From Axinella damicornis (Eukaryota > Porifera > Demospongiae > Axinellida > Axinellidae): a stretch of 64,000 bases of DNA. Positions 43,294-55,600 of this stretch are shown piece by piece; position 1 is the stretch's first letter, and every line of letters starts with the position of its first letter. The notes beneath the pieces were generated by a model that was not told where the DNA came from, ran no database searches, and was given only the letters and a program-made list of their open reading frames with translations. The stretch covers positions 4,057,121-4,121,120 of the forward strand of contig OZ007512.1 of assembly GCA_963931865.1 (NCBI GenBank), read 5' to 3'. A program made the translations under genes and the position numbers.

Positions 43294-44165
43294 ATGGCCA
43301 GCGGTTTCAAAACCTGTGATCAGCCCAAGCTTGATCAATCCTGATTGGAACGATCCCAACAAGTTCCGTTTCGATCCGAATTTCGACTTAGGCATGGGAG
43401 ACTGGCTGACAGACGTTGCCGTACTTCCAGCGGATTCTGAGGAAGACATGAATGACACGGCTGAATGGTTATCCCAGTTGCCTGACCTGAGTTGTATCGT
43501 GGACGAGTCCGACAGAGTTGAACCTTCTAATTCGCGTGGAGATACCAGTGAATGCAGCAGTAACGCTGCGAAGCGATTACGGCTATCTTTGAAGCAGAAA
43601 GCGCCTACTACAATGGTTCCTCTCATGGAGTCTACAAATCAGGTTCATGGACGTAGTACCCGTTTCGCCAAGCCCGTGGTCTCCCCCGAACGAGAGAAGG
43701 CAGCAAAAGGAGTTGTTCCAGCGAATACTGAAGCTAGCACGCAGTGGGCATTGAGAAATTACAATGCGTGGGCTCTCAACCATTCGTTTATGGCTGCTGA
43801 TAAAGCTGTCCCAGCCGATCTTCTGCGGAGCCATGATGCCGATCTTGTTTGCAAATGGCTGTGTTGTTTTGTAATGGAAACTAGGAAGACAGTCTACCCC
43901 CCTGCCACCTTGAGATCTTTAGTAAGTGGACTTAACCGTGTAGTGTGTACAGCAGCAACAAGCAGTTACTCAAGTTATCAACAGCTCCAAGTCCATTGAG
44001 AAAACGCAAGATACAGAGCATCCTGGTGTAAAGGAGGAGTGTAAGCCCTCTATTCCTCTACTAGGCAAGGAAGAAGATGCTGAGTGTAAGCCTGTTCCTC
44101 ACTCTATTCCGCAGAGCTTCTCTGGCAGTTTCACAAACTGTACTATTAACATTTCACTGAAGTAG
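43294..44165 (+). pseudogene. Crypton-like tyrosine-recombinase gene lacking its catalytic core
   Basis: The frame 43316-43935 encodes an acidic N-terminus and then STQWALRNYNAWALNHS ... DADLVCKWLCCFVMETRKT and YPPATLRSLVSGLNR. This is the N-terminal (core-binding) pattern of Crypton/DUF3504-type tyrosine recombinases, as also seen in QRICH1- and KIAA1958-type proteins. The catalytic domain is absent. After a frame change near 43940 an open tail (NSSKSIEKTQDTEHPGVKEE ... FSGSFTNCTINISLK) to TAG at 44163-44165 resembles the C-terminal tail of such proteins. The first ATG (43294) is out of frame with the ORF by one base. It looks like an internally deleted, decayed element or a derived DNA-binding fragment. 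Confidence 0.6.
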
Positions 44166-44950
44166 ACACTTTTTGTGCATGTTTCTTGATTGCTGTGTGC
44201 TGTGTACAGGTTTTCCTACACTTTGTAGGATCCTTGGTTTGCTAATGACTAAACTTAGAGGTGTTAAGTAAACACTGCAGATCAAAGGGAAAATAAAGCA
44301 CACTTTGGAGGGACAATATAGCACACTGTTCACATTATGGAAATTATAGCACACTTCGGCCCTTTCATCTTATACGGCTTCATACAATAAACTTATAGAC
44401 AGAAACTGAATGACGTATTTTGGTCTTGCGTTGACAGAAAGGAATACTCCTAGGCAAAGGAATTTGCATGAAGTGCACACACAGCAACATAAAACAAATA
44501 AAGGTGTGTTCACTGAGTCTGCTCATCAAATCATTCAGCTACATGATGGACCTGGGCAGGAGAGCAAATACATTAGGGTTATGCATGCTAACACCCAGCA
44601 CCAGCAAACTGTATTCATAGGATTATATGGTTCACTCGTCTGGTTCCAGAAAAGAAAACGGAGTCTGACCAGGATCACGTGAGGGCAGAACGTAGTGCAT
44701 AAAATATAGTGCATGTCTTATGCTAGTTTATCGTCGTACGTACTGCGACGATAAGCTGGGCGGGGCCTGGGAACGAGGCTAACATTATGCAGGAGAAAAT
44801 CCTAGCGCTGTAGGGGCGGTACCGGTATACGCGCGCGAGTTTGTGTACTGCGCGCGCGCGAGTTTGTGTACTGCGCGCACGCGAGTTTGTGTACTGCGCG
44901 CGCGCGACCGTCAACTCGAACTCGAACTCGAACTCGAACTTTAGTAATAC
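44166..44950. repeat. Direct repeat, MITE fragment, GCGC tract and (TCGAAC)n
   Basis: 44413-44545 repeats 42890-43020. 44725-44781 holds TTATCGTCGTACGTACTGCG and GGGAACGAGGCTA, a MITE end. 44826-44907 contains three GCGCGCGCGAGTTTGTGTACT units with Z-DNA potential. 44913-44940 is (TCGAAC)n, inverted relative to 41821. No gene. Confidence 0.65.
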
Positions 44951-45212
44951 CCGTCACGAGTTCACTAAAGCGGGAACCCCAAAGGTCTCCACTATGTGCA
45001 TAAAGTTGTTCTGCAGGTATTAGTCCAGTGATTGGTGATGTAAATTTTGGTCGATTGATGTTGTAACAATTGCTACCGGATTTGCGAAACGCGTTTCCAC
45101 AGCATCCGCTTATGTGAACATTTTATGCTCACATGTAATTTTAACCCTTTGGTAGCGGAATTTTACTAATCACTATAGCTAATCAGAATCTACTATATAG
45201 CTACCTAGCACG

Positions 45213-48200
45213 ATGGCGACCAAGAAGCGCAGGCTAATGCCTAATCTCGAGGAGCTGGAGGGTAAGAGGAGGCGAACGAAGACCACACTGAAACAAGTGG
45301 AAGAGGCAGTGATGCGCCTAAAAGACAGCAACCTCATCGACATTCGGGGGCAGGATAGTCTATCGGAAGAGCATTGTATTCTGTGGCTGGTGTCTTCGTA
45401 TGGCCTACAAGTGGTGTTCAGGCTCGTTTCATGTTGGAATGTTTTGCCCAAGGCAATAACCGAACTGCAGGCATTGCGCTATATCAGTGCATACTGCAAT
45501 TTGCCGTTAGAGGATGTGAAGACGCTCTTGTCCTTTGTGCAGGTTTCTTGTCCCTCTCTGTTCGACACATTGAAGTCGCCGGTTGATCTTCCTGAGGTGG
45601 TAGCACCTCCTGTCCGCGCATGCCTTGAGTGTGGAGTGCGACTGGTGTCCAACCACTCCTGCAAAGTTAGGTGCTACAGCGAACAGCGAGCTTCTTTAGT
45701 GGATAAAGTCACCCTGCGCTGCATGAACTGCAAGTTAATTTACAACCTCACGCAGTATGGGAACAAGCATGATACCGGATTTAGGTTTTATCCCAGCCCT
45801 GGAGACCTTGTTGAAGCCACTGACTGCGCTTGTGCTAAGCGATCACTTCTGGAACTTCAATGTTCCTTGGCGTAAGTAATGTAGCTAGTCAAGCTGGCTA
45901 GCCCCTCAAATTTCCCAGCACGGATCCTGATCTCAGATATATGATTCTCCGCGCTCGCATACTGAAAGCGATCATGTGCTGGAGAAAGCCAAGGGCTAGC
46001 TTTATAGACTAGTAACAATGTATCTCTTAATTACATCACAACAATAATTAGACACTTCAAATTTTGCGTTCGTAATTAATTACCATGAATTTTTGTGATT
46101 GTAGTTTAGAACATTCCCACCTCGGATTTTTTTCTGATACCCGCTAGCACACGGAGTAGTGCTTGTAAACACACCTTGGTAGCGTTCCCAATACATTTCA
46201 ACATGGTATGTGATACCATAAGTGGGCGTGTCCAACCACTCGTCACATAATCGTGCAAGTTCCCTATCGTCAGGTTGTCACCCCATGTGTTACTGTACCC
46301 CAAGAAATAACCTTAACACCAGAAATACGGATGGACTTTTTTGTGTTTGGACTGCAGCATATAGAAAATCCTAACATGTTTGTGTATAATCTCTCCATTA
46401 ATAGCAACCAAGCATGGGTTTCCTTCCAAGGATTCTCCGAAGCTTACAATGTTGCCCTGGATGTACCTAAGGACATGGGTATGAGTAAAACTATTATCTG
46501 TTACGCATATAGCTAAGTTATTCCTCCTGTGCTAATAGTAGTGCCATCATGTATGGTGAAAGCATAAAATGTGCATTGAGCCTTCACTCGTTTTGGGCTA
46601 GTTGAACACACTGAGCAGCAAAATCAGTATTTCGTATGAGGAACTGGTATGAGATGGGAGGCATGATGTACATGTGCATGTAGGTGCACGTGGTGACGGC
46701 ATGAGATCCAGGCAGAGTGCGTGTGGTAACAGAATCCCCTTATTCACAATTTAAGCTACATCCGTATGACCAAAAGGTACCTTGCATTGCAGAGATGACG
46801 CCAGAAGTAGCCGCTGAATTGTTTTACAATGGAGAACTAGAGCTTGAGTTGAAAAGAATTGGGCTGGAGGACTACCGCTTCAAGATGGATAGTGATAGAG
46901 AATCCTGTTTTGAGAGGGTGGACGAAGTAAGACGGGCTTCAGTGTATCCCCATCCTTCAAACCAATGCTCCCCTGGATGTAGAGGTGGGTACGATAATAT
47001 TGTGTTGTATGTAAGTGAGCCCAGTCCATAAACACCTAAAGTACACGATCTACTCCTCTTGACTAATTTCACCAAGTTGACTACCCTGGTCCATAAACGC
47101 TTGATTACCAGTACCTAGCCTCAATTTGACTTTTGTCGAACACCTCAGCACATTAGTTAAAAGCCTAGTTGTTTGAAATAATTATACACTACTAGCCTAG
47201 TCACGTTCATTTTCTAAACTGTATATAGGTTGTGGAACTCTGTGGGTAACAGATGGTATCTGGAAGGTCAACTTCCCCCACTGCATGTACCGTGTGAAGG
47301 TATGTGGATAAAGGTTGCCACCCACCTCCCCCTGCCCTGCCCTTTTATGCTCACGTGGAACCTAAGTCACCAATTTACGCTAACTTAACCAATTGTGATG
47401 CACACATTAGGCTGTTGCAGGTGGTCTTAATGTGTCATTACCTGATGTGTGCACTACGTCACCGGTCCGTGGGAAAGCTTTCTGTGCAGATCACTGCAGT
47501 CTACTGGAGAAGGAAGCTAGCAAAGTGCCGACTGGGCTGAAGGACTTTCTGCAGTACTGCCATGCACTCAAAGAGGGTATGAAATAACCTGTGGGTGAAA
47601 CCCTGTGGAGGACCTGCCCATGTGAATGGAAGACACAGTGTTTAGTCTTGGCCATGAAGTTGCTTTTTTGATAGGCAATGGCAATCTTACCGTGGGACTT
47701 GGGTGTAGTGGCCTTTGTTTCCTATACATCCTGCATGGTACTATGGTTTTGATCTCAAGAACCTGGTGATGCTAATTGAATATGGGTAGGTGATTAACAG
47801 CCACAGTGGTCCTGGTGGGGACCACCAGACACTTGAGATGAAAGAGTTCTTAAGTGGCCTGTATGGTCTGTGGTTTCCAACTTACTGATAACCCACCCTT
47901 TACCTAGCCTCATACCCAGGCCCACGCACGGAATGCGGAAGTGGGCCTGGTGACGCTTGGCAAAATTCCCCTATGTGCTGAGGTCAGCAGTCTTGATTAG
48001 GGTAGGCAAATCACATTCGTCCATTGCCAATGAGCACATACGGGAATTTTGCCAAGTGTCACCAGCCCTCTTTCACAATCCACGTGTGGGCCTGGGTACA
48101 AAGCTACCCCATACCCAACTTACCATGGACGAACCCTTTTACCATGGACCCACTGTTTAATTACTCTGAGGACAGAAGGCATACTCCTTCCAACAAGGTC

Positions 48201-49255
48201 TTATGGTCCCTACTGTATGAGCTTTCAATGCTGGGCAGCCTCATACATGCATGTACAGCAACATCTGCCATGTGGACTACTTGTACTTTTAACTGTTAAT
48301 TCAAAGTGTTCTCCATGAAATCCTGTAGATTGTGGTCCTCCCTGTGAGTCCAATATTGTTGCCGACAGAGTTGAAGCTACTGTGCGTCAGTTGCCTTCTT
48401 CCATTGTGGCTGTGGGACAGTCAGCTGCTGCATCTCAAGGTGCCTATTCAAACTGTCAGTCATTTATGTGGCCTGCATTAATCGATGTAGCTATGTTTTC
48501 CCTATAGGAACAGATGAGTTGATTGAACAACATCCTCTAATTGCTGATGAAGATGCACTCACTAGTGAGGAGAAACTGTGTCGAAAGGATACTGGTGGAC
48601 GTAGCACCTTGCGGAAGTGGTCTCGAGGCCATCAGTTTGTTGTCAGGGGAGGTGGGCACATTGATACGTGGCAACCACTGTACATGTAAGGATGCCCCAA
48701 CTTTGTACCAGACATACTAGTTCCATTAGGTGTTAGCCAGCCTATATGTTGTCTGTATTAACTTTGTAACACCCACCCTCAAGGTCGGAGTCACCATCCC
48801 AGGTGTTGCTCATACTGATCCAGTGGTTACTGTCTCTGGCCAAGATATATGGTGGTCCAAGCAATCTTCCTGCAGTCACCCTCGCCTACGATAATATGTG
48901 TAATGTGGAAAGGATGAAGATCACAAAGAAGCCCTTACCCCTTCCAGTACCATACGACACACTGTGGAGTAGAGTTCATAAGATCATAGACGTTTTTCAT
49001 TTTCCGAACCACATTAGCATGGCTTGTAAAGAGCAGTTTAGTCCACTTGAGTTCAAGCAGAAACACCCGAACTTTAATACTCAGGCCGGGGAGCAAACAT
49101 TTGTGTGGGTGTCTAGGTATAAACGTATTTTATGCTCCATGACTAAAAATCACCACTTGTTTTATCTGCACCGAATGGTACTTAGGCGTAATAACTACAC
49201 TAGCAGGTGCTATCATATTGGACGTAAGCCTATCCTTCCTAAGAAGCGTCATTAA
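45213..49255 (+). CDS. HMGXB3-like / KDZ-associated cysteine-cluster protein, 8 exons (660 aa)
   Basis: Exons 45213-45871, 46405-46478, 46733-46984, 47229-47299, 47411-47576, 48329-48439, 48508-48685, 48784-49255: all GT-AG, and codon phases agree at every join. Exon 1 has a basic N-terminus and cysteine pairs (CLECGVRL, SCKVRC, RCMNCKLIYN) like the CxC clusters that accompany KDZ transposases. Exons 3-6 carry CSPGC, CGTLW and GKAFCADHC. The last exon has LAYDNMCNVERMK, IIDVFHFPNHISMAC and NTQAGEQTFVWVSRYK, the D/H/E pattern of KDZ-type and HMGXB3-type proteins. The first catalytic Asp of a KDZ RNase-H fold is not evident, so a domesticated or non-transposing relative is likelier than an active transposase. 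Nuclear role inferred. Confidence 0.7.
45885..46013. mobile_element. Short MITE, TAGTCTA/GCTAGCCC family, copy 2 (intron 1)
   Basis: About 129 bp, sharing CGCATACTGAAAGCGATC and TGCTGGAGAAAGC with 41683-41800. It starts 14 bp after the exon 1 donor. Confidence 0.65.
47908..48108. mobile_element. MITE in intron 5, about 200 bp, long inverted repeats
   Basis: Left TACCCAGGCCCACGCACGGA ... TTGGCAAAATTCCCCTATGTG pairs with right CACATACGGGAATTTTGCCA ... GTGGGCCTGGGTAC; arms of about 75 bp around a 45-bp centre. It is part of the family with CCAGGC-type ends. No ORF. Confidence 0.7.
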
Positions 49256-49601
49256 TTAGTGCGTTTGTGTATCTGCTGGATTCTTTGTTGTTATCCATCT
49301 TCCTGTACCATTAGATAATAGCTACCTACAATTTAATTGTATATTGTTGTGTACATGACTGTGATGTACACCTACTGTGTAGTTATGTTTTGTGCAACAT
49401 TGAATGTGACTAGTAAGCCGATCAAAGTTTGAGTATTCCTACTTGTGTAATTCCTACTGCATAGCTGTAGAGAGCTCTCCCGCCTTGCTGTAGCTAGCCT
49501 TGTCTTTATGGCACTGGAATACAAGTTATGCAATCAATCAATCAATCAAAATTTTATGTCACTTGCATAGGTACCACGCCCACATAGTATACGCTACGTT
49601 C
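49256..49601. other. Intergenic, with possible LINE tail
   Basis: ACTGGAATACAAGTTATGC followed by AATCAATCAATCAATCAAAA (near 49515-49550) looks like the 3' end of a non-LTR retrotransposon with a short tandem tail. Too short to classify. Confidence 0.3.
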
Positions 49602-52600
49602 ATGTGCGCACGCCTCGCTCGCACTGCATGCAGTCCAGTCTATGTTACGTGCTTGTACAAGCAAATCTACGATGCGTTGATTGACATGAAGAAGGAACTG
49701 GTGGAGTTTGAGTCCCGCATGGGATACTGGAAGGGGAAAGGGGACAGCAGACGTTTCGTTCCCTTAACGAACTTCGCGATGACGTTCTTGAAGTTCGTGA
49801 AAGCATCGGATATGCTGCCGGATTACGCTGGTTTCATCGTGAAAATCACCCTCCCAAGTGGGAAGCGAATTGTAGAGGGGTGAGTGATATACAATTTTGT
49901 ATAGCTACTGTTCAAATATACCAACAATCAAGTTTGCCTAATGGATCTAGCAGAGTAATAATAATAATAATTCATCAGTATAGCTAGTGACACAGGAAAA
50001 ACAGTCCACGCATACGGTGACAACGGTAATGCCGTGCAAGTACGAAGAACGGAGTTCTGACGGGATCAGACGGACTTCAACCTACACGGCGTCCGTCTTC
50101 GCAGTCCGTGAACAATGAATATTTGTTTGTAATTTGAATGCAGGTTATTCATATCTGGAACGGTGCTGTGCAGTGTCCGTCTTTCGTGTTTGTATTAAAC
50201 GGTACCTTCCACGGTATCCGTCTTTTTCACATGACATACATGCATGCATTAAATTACTTCTGAATGAAAATGGCATCTACCAGCGAATTTGGTAACGTAG
50301 CTGCTCAAGAACAGAGCAAGGGGACCTGCAGAAAGCGGAAAAGAACTTGGGGTAGCGTCTTCTGTCCCCACTGTTCAGAGACCGTGTCTAAGACGACATA
50401 CTATAGGCACAGGAAGACTTTCTACGACAGATCTACCAATGAATGGAATACAAGCGAGGGCTGCATGGAGATGCAGCCTACATGCACGTCTGACAGCGAA
50501 TCCGATGGCGGGGCGGGGCTGGAGTACGATTTAGACGTGCAAGAAAACGCTGCGCCTACTTCTGCCATTGCCACAGGTACCTTTAAATAATTATCTTTAG
50601 AGTCACGTTTCAATGTACTCAGCTGACTGATCAGTTACATGTACTTGGATTCGCCTTGTATAGCCGACCTAGTTCTGGAAGAAGAAGATCAAGTGTTCTT
50701 CTCCAGCAGTGAAGATGAGAGCAATGATGATTTACATGTAAGTCTCTTCTCTATAGCTATGTACATACTCATCACTGGAGCTGCATGTACCATAGCTGTA
50801 TAAGATACTTCTACACTGCAGGTTCCAGAGATTGAAGTGTGGAGTTCAAGTGATACTGATGAGGATGAAATGGAGAGTAGTAAACCAGCAATCCCTCGCC
50901 CAATTCACTATTTCTTTCTCTTCCTTTTGCTTTGGCAAGCAGCATTCAAAGTTTCCAATGCTGCTGTATCTAGTCTGCTTCACTTCTTCAAGTACTTTGT
51001 CGGAATTCTTGGAAAGGCATTTCAATGTGGTGAGATTACTGCTGCTGCTGATCACATTCCAGTTACACTGGGTACAGTTTATAAGTTAATTGAAGTAAGC
51101 AGAGATTCTTTCATTGAATATGTTGTGTGCCCCAAGTGCGGTTCCATCTATGAATATAAAGATTGTGTGTATATTGTCCGCGCAAGTGGGAAAAAAGAAT
51201 CAAAAACTTGCTGCCATGTCTCAATGCCCAATCACCCTCACCGATTGCAAAGAACTCCTTGTGGGGCAGTACTGCTTAAGAAGCAAAGAACAAAGAAACG
51301 AACGCGCTTAACACCGATCAAAGTTTACCCATACAGACCAATCAAAGGAAGCATCCAACAACTTTTAAACAGACCAGGGTTTTTGGACAAGTGTGAACAA
51401 TGGCGAAGTCGGTCAGATATAGTGCCAGAAGAGTATTTAGGAGATATTTATGATGGACAGGTCTGGAAAAAGTTCAACTCTCCTGAACACTCAAACTTCC
51501 TTGCAACACCGTACTCATATTTGCTTACATTAAACATTGATTGGTTTCAACCATTCATACACAGTGTGTATTCAACTGGGGCAATCTATTTGACTATTCA
51601 AAACCTTCCAAGACAGGACCGGTACAAGCTAGAGAACATACTCCTTGTTGGAATTATGCCAGGTCCATCAGAGCCAAAACTCTCAGTTAATGGATTCTTG
51701 ACACCACTTGTAGAAGAACTGAAGGTGTTTTGGAATGGCATGGTACTTCCAGTTCGCACACATGGCACAGTATTACACGTTCGTGTTCGTTTAGCATTGT
51801 CATGTGTTGTATGTGACATACCAGCTTCCAGGAAGGTGTGTGGGTTTGTAGGACATAATGCCAGATTAGGGTGCAACAAATGCCTCAAGGAATTTGAATC
51901 AATTCCATGGAGAAATGGTCGTAAAACAGACTTTTCCGGGTTTGATCGTGAAAATTGGACTATGCGAAACAACAAGTTGCACAGGGAACAATGTAATAAG
52001 CTCTTTGAATGCAATACACTCTCCTCTTTACACAGTGCAGAATCAACATATGGTGTAAGGTATTCTGTTCTTCTAGCACTCCCATACTTTGACCCTGTTA
52101 CATTTACAGTAATAGATCCCATGCACAATCTCTTCCTCGGCACAGGAAAGCATGCATTCAAAGTATGGATTGAAACTCAGCTTTTGACAACCGATGACCT
52201 CATGCAGATTGAAGCTCGATCCAAACTTTTTTGTACACCAGCTGATGTTGGCAGGCTTCCTTTGAACATCTCTTCAGGTTATGGGGGGTTTACTGCTAAC
52301 CAGTGGTGCAACTGGATCACCATTTTCTCTCCTGTCTTGTTGAAAGGTATACTACCAGACGTACATCTTCGCTGCTGGTTATTGTTTGTGAGAGCCTGCT
52401 CAATTCTAAGGTCAAGGATCATCAGAAAGTGTGATGCAACATCTGCAGATCTTTTCTTATATCAGTTTTGTCAAACATTTCAAACATTATATGGAACAGA
52501 CAAGTGCACCCCAAATATACACCTTCATTTACATCTGAAAGAATGCATTCTTGACTTCGGTCCACTACATGCATTTTGGTGCTATGCATTTGAACGTTAC

Positions 52601-55600
52601 AACGGAGTGTTAGGGTCTATGCACACCAATCACAGATCAATTGAAAGTCAGTTAATGCGAAGATTTTGTCGTGAACAAGAACTAAATAGCTTAGAACTAC
52701 CTCAGGATGCGGAGTTCCTCCAATTGCTACCGAACTCCATGTCAACAACTCAACAGAATCTCTGTTCTTGCATTGATGATAAAGAAGTCACAGGATGGCT
52801 GAAGTTAGCACAATGTCCATTGCAGAATATTGATACATTTGCAATAAATCCTGCAATCATCCAACCACTTCCACCATTTGAAGAAAAGATACTGCCATTA
52901 TCTCACGCCAAAGAGCTTCAATCCATGTATGAACAACTCTACCCAAGCAAGCAAATCACACACATGCCTCTCTTCTATCGACAATATGGACGGATTACAT
53001 TAGCTGGTGATATAATTGGCTCCGTAAAGCGAGGTTCCAACAGTACTACATCTGCCGTAGTTATGTCATACTGGCCTGGATCAGGTCCCTCCCTTCAATC
53101 CATTGATTATGGCCGCATGAGGGTTGGAGTTGTTCAGCATTTCCTAATGCATTCGATAACCATTTGTGATGGTGGCAGTTCTAAAACACTGTGCCACCTC
53201 TTATGTTACATCCACTGGAAGAAGCTACACCCACAAGCAAATTGGTGTGGAATATCGGCAACAATTTGTACTGAGCTCTTTGAGTCACCAGATGTGTGCT
53301 GCTTTATGCCTGCACAACGTATAGGCTTTCACTGTGCATATGCTACGCTTCCCATGAAATTCCCAACGCACAAAGAAACTGTCTTTGTTGCATGCCCCAT
53401 TCCACTGAAGTATTCAATATAGCTTATCTTTTCCTTGTCTCATGTAGTTATTAGCACTATTTATACTTCCTCTTTTGTTCCATTAATTATAAACCAGTCA
53501 ATATATAGAGCAATGTCATCATAAGTCTCATGACAAAATAATGGTATACGGACATTTCACAAACCAGTAATCTGTGTATCCACATTTCTAGTATACTCAT
53601 ACAACATTAATATTATTCTTCTCATGTATACATATATAATGTTCACTGTTTCTTGCAAGCAGCTTTAACTATTCTTCCTGATCTACTTTGTCCCTCTAAT
53701 ATTTGATTTCTCCAGAAGTCTCGAACAGTCTCAATCCTCTTGTTCATACGCATTTTTATTTCTAGCTTTTCTACATGAAGACGTTCTGCCAGATTACGGT
53801 AGTGCAAGGCATCACTCAAAGCTTTATCTCTGTCACCAATACACAAACGAATGGTATTGTGTAGTGTTTTACTATCGCCATTTGGCACAACTGTGGGTGA
53901 AGGACATGTAACTTGCGGTAGAAGAAGAACACCATCCTGTTCACATTGCTTCTGCACAGTAGTAAAGTCGGTTATAGTTTGTAGTACAGAAGTCGGTTCA
54001 AGGCTTTCTTGGGGCTGCTCTGGTTCTTCAACTAATTGTTTCTCTTCACTTTCTGTCTTCTCAAACAATTCTGCTCTTTTTTTCCAGCGTAAGATATCTT
54101 CCTTCCTCCATTCCAGTCGCTTCTGTTTCTTCATAAATCGTTGCTGTTTTCTTTTTCTTCTAGTGTTACTTATCGACCGTGGTCCTCTGGTGTGCTACAG
54201 AGAAGGTTATTAATACCATAGTTTAGATAAGTGTAGTATGCATAATCTCAGCACTTTTGTTGCCGCGCAGGGGGGAACCTAGAACAAAAATGCACCACAG
54301 GGCAGTCAGGGACAAACACACACATAGCTACTACCCTGCCTACAAGACTCGCTCACAGCAAAGTCGCCGGTCAGGGACACACGCATATACAAACTTCCCT
54401 GCCTACAAGACTCGCTCACGGCAAAGTCGCCGGTCAGGGACACACGCATATACAAACTTCCCTGCCTACAAGACTCGCTCACGGCAAAGTCGCTGGTCAG
54501 GGACACACAAACATATACAAACTTCCCTGCCTACAAGACTCGCTCACGGCAAAGTCGCCGGTCAGGGACACACAAACATACAAACTTCCCTGCCTACAAG
54601 ACTCGCTCACGGCAAAGTCGCCGGTCAGGGACACACAAACATACACAAACTTCCCTGCCTACAAGACTCGCTCACGGCAAAGTCGCCGGTCAGGGACACA
54701 CAAACATATACAAACTTCCCTGCCTACAAGACTCGCTCACGGCAAAGTCGCCGGTCAGGGACACACAAACATATACAAACTTCCCTGCCTACAAGACTCG
54801 CTCACGGCAAAGTCGCCGGTCAGGGACACACAAACATACACAAACTTCCCTGCCTACAAGACTCGCTCACAGCAAAGTCGCCGGTCAGGGACACACAAAC
54901 ATATACAAACTTCCCTGCCTACAAGACTCGCTCACGGCAAAGTCGCCGGTCAGGGACACACAAACATACACAAACTTCCCTGCCTACAAGACTCGCTCAC
55001 AGCAAAGTCGCCGGTCAGGGACACACAAACATATACAAACTTCCCTGCCTACAAGACTCGCTCACGGCAAAGTCGCCGGTCAGGGACACACAAACATATA
55101 CAAACTTCCCTGCCTACAAGACTCGCTCACGCCGGCAAAGTCGCCGGTCAGGGACACACAAACATACACAAACTTCCCTGCCTACAAGACTCGCTCACAG
55201 CAAAGTCGCCGGTCAGGGACACACAAACATATACAAACTTCCCTGCCTACAAGACTCGCTCACGGCAAAGTCGCCGGTCAGGGACACACAAACATACACA
55301 AACTTCCCTGCCTACAAGACTCGCTCACAGCAAAGTCGCCGGTCAGGGACACACAAACATACACAAACTTCCCTGCCTACAAGACTCGCTCACGCCGGTA
55401 AGGGACACATACACTTCGCTGCATACGCGCGCATATACACACTATAGCTGTCTTTTACACAATCATTGTAGCAGCTGTAACAAAAAAAGGCTAACCTTGT
55501 TATCACAGGAGTCAAAGAGTCTCCTTCTTACAGGTTGTCTGATGGTATCTCCACCTTTGACGGAACCAGGGGTACTCTGATCAAGAGAGACTGCCTCTGC

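Noticed and set aside
54257..55447. 396-codon plus-strand ORF rich in THKH/NFPAYKTRS
   Set aside because: Translation of the 65-bp minisatellite inside an intron of the minus-strand gene.
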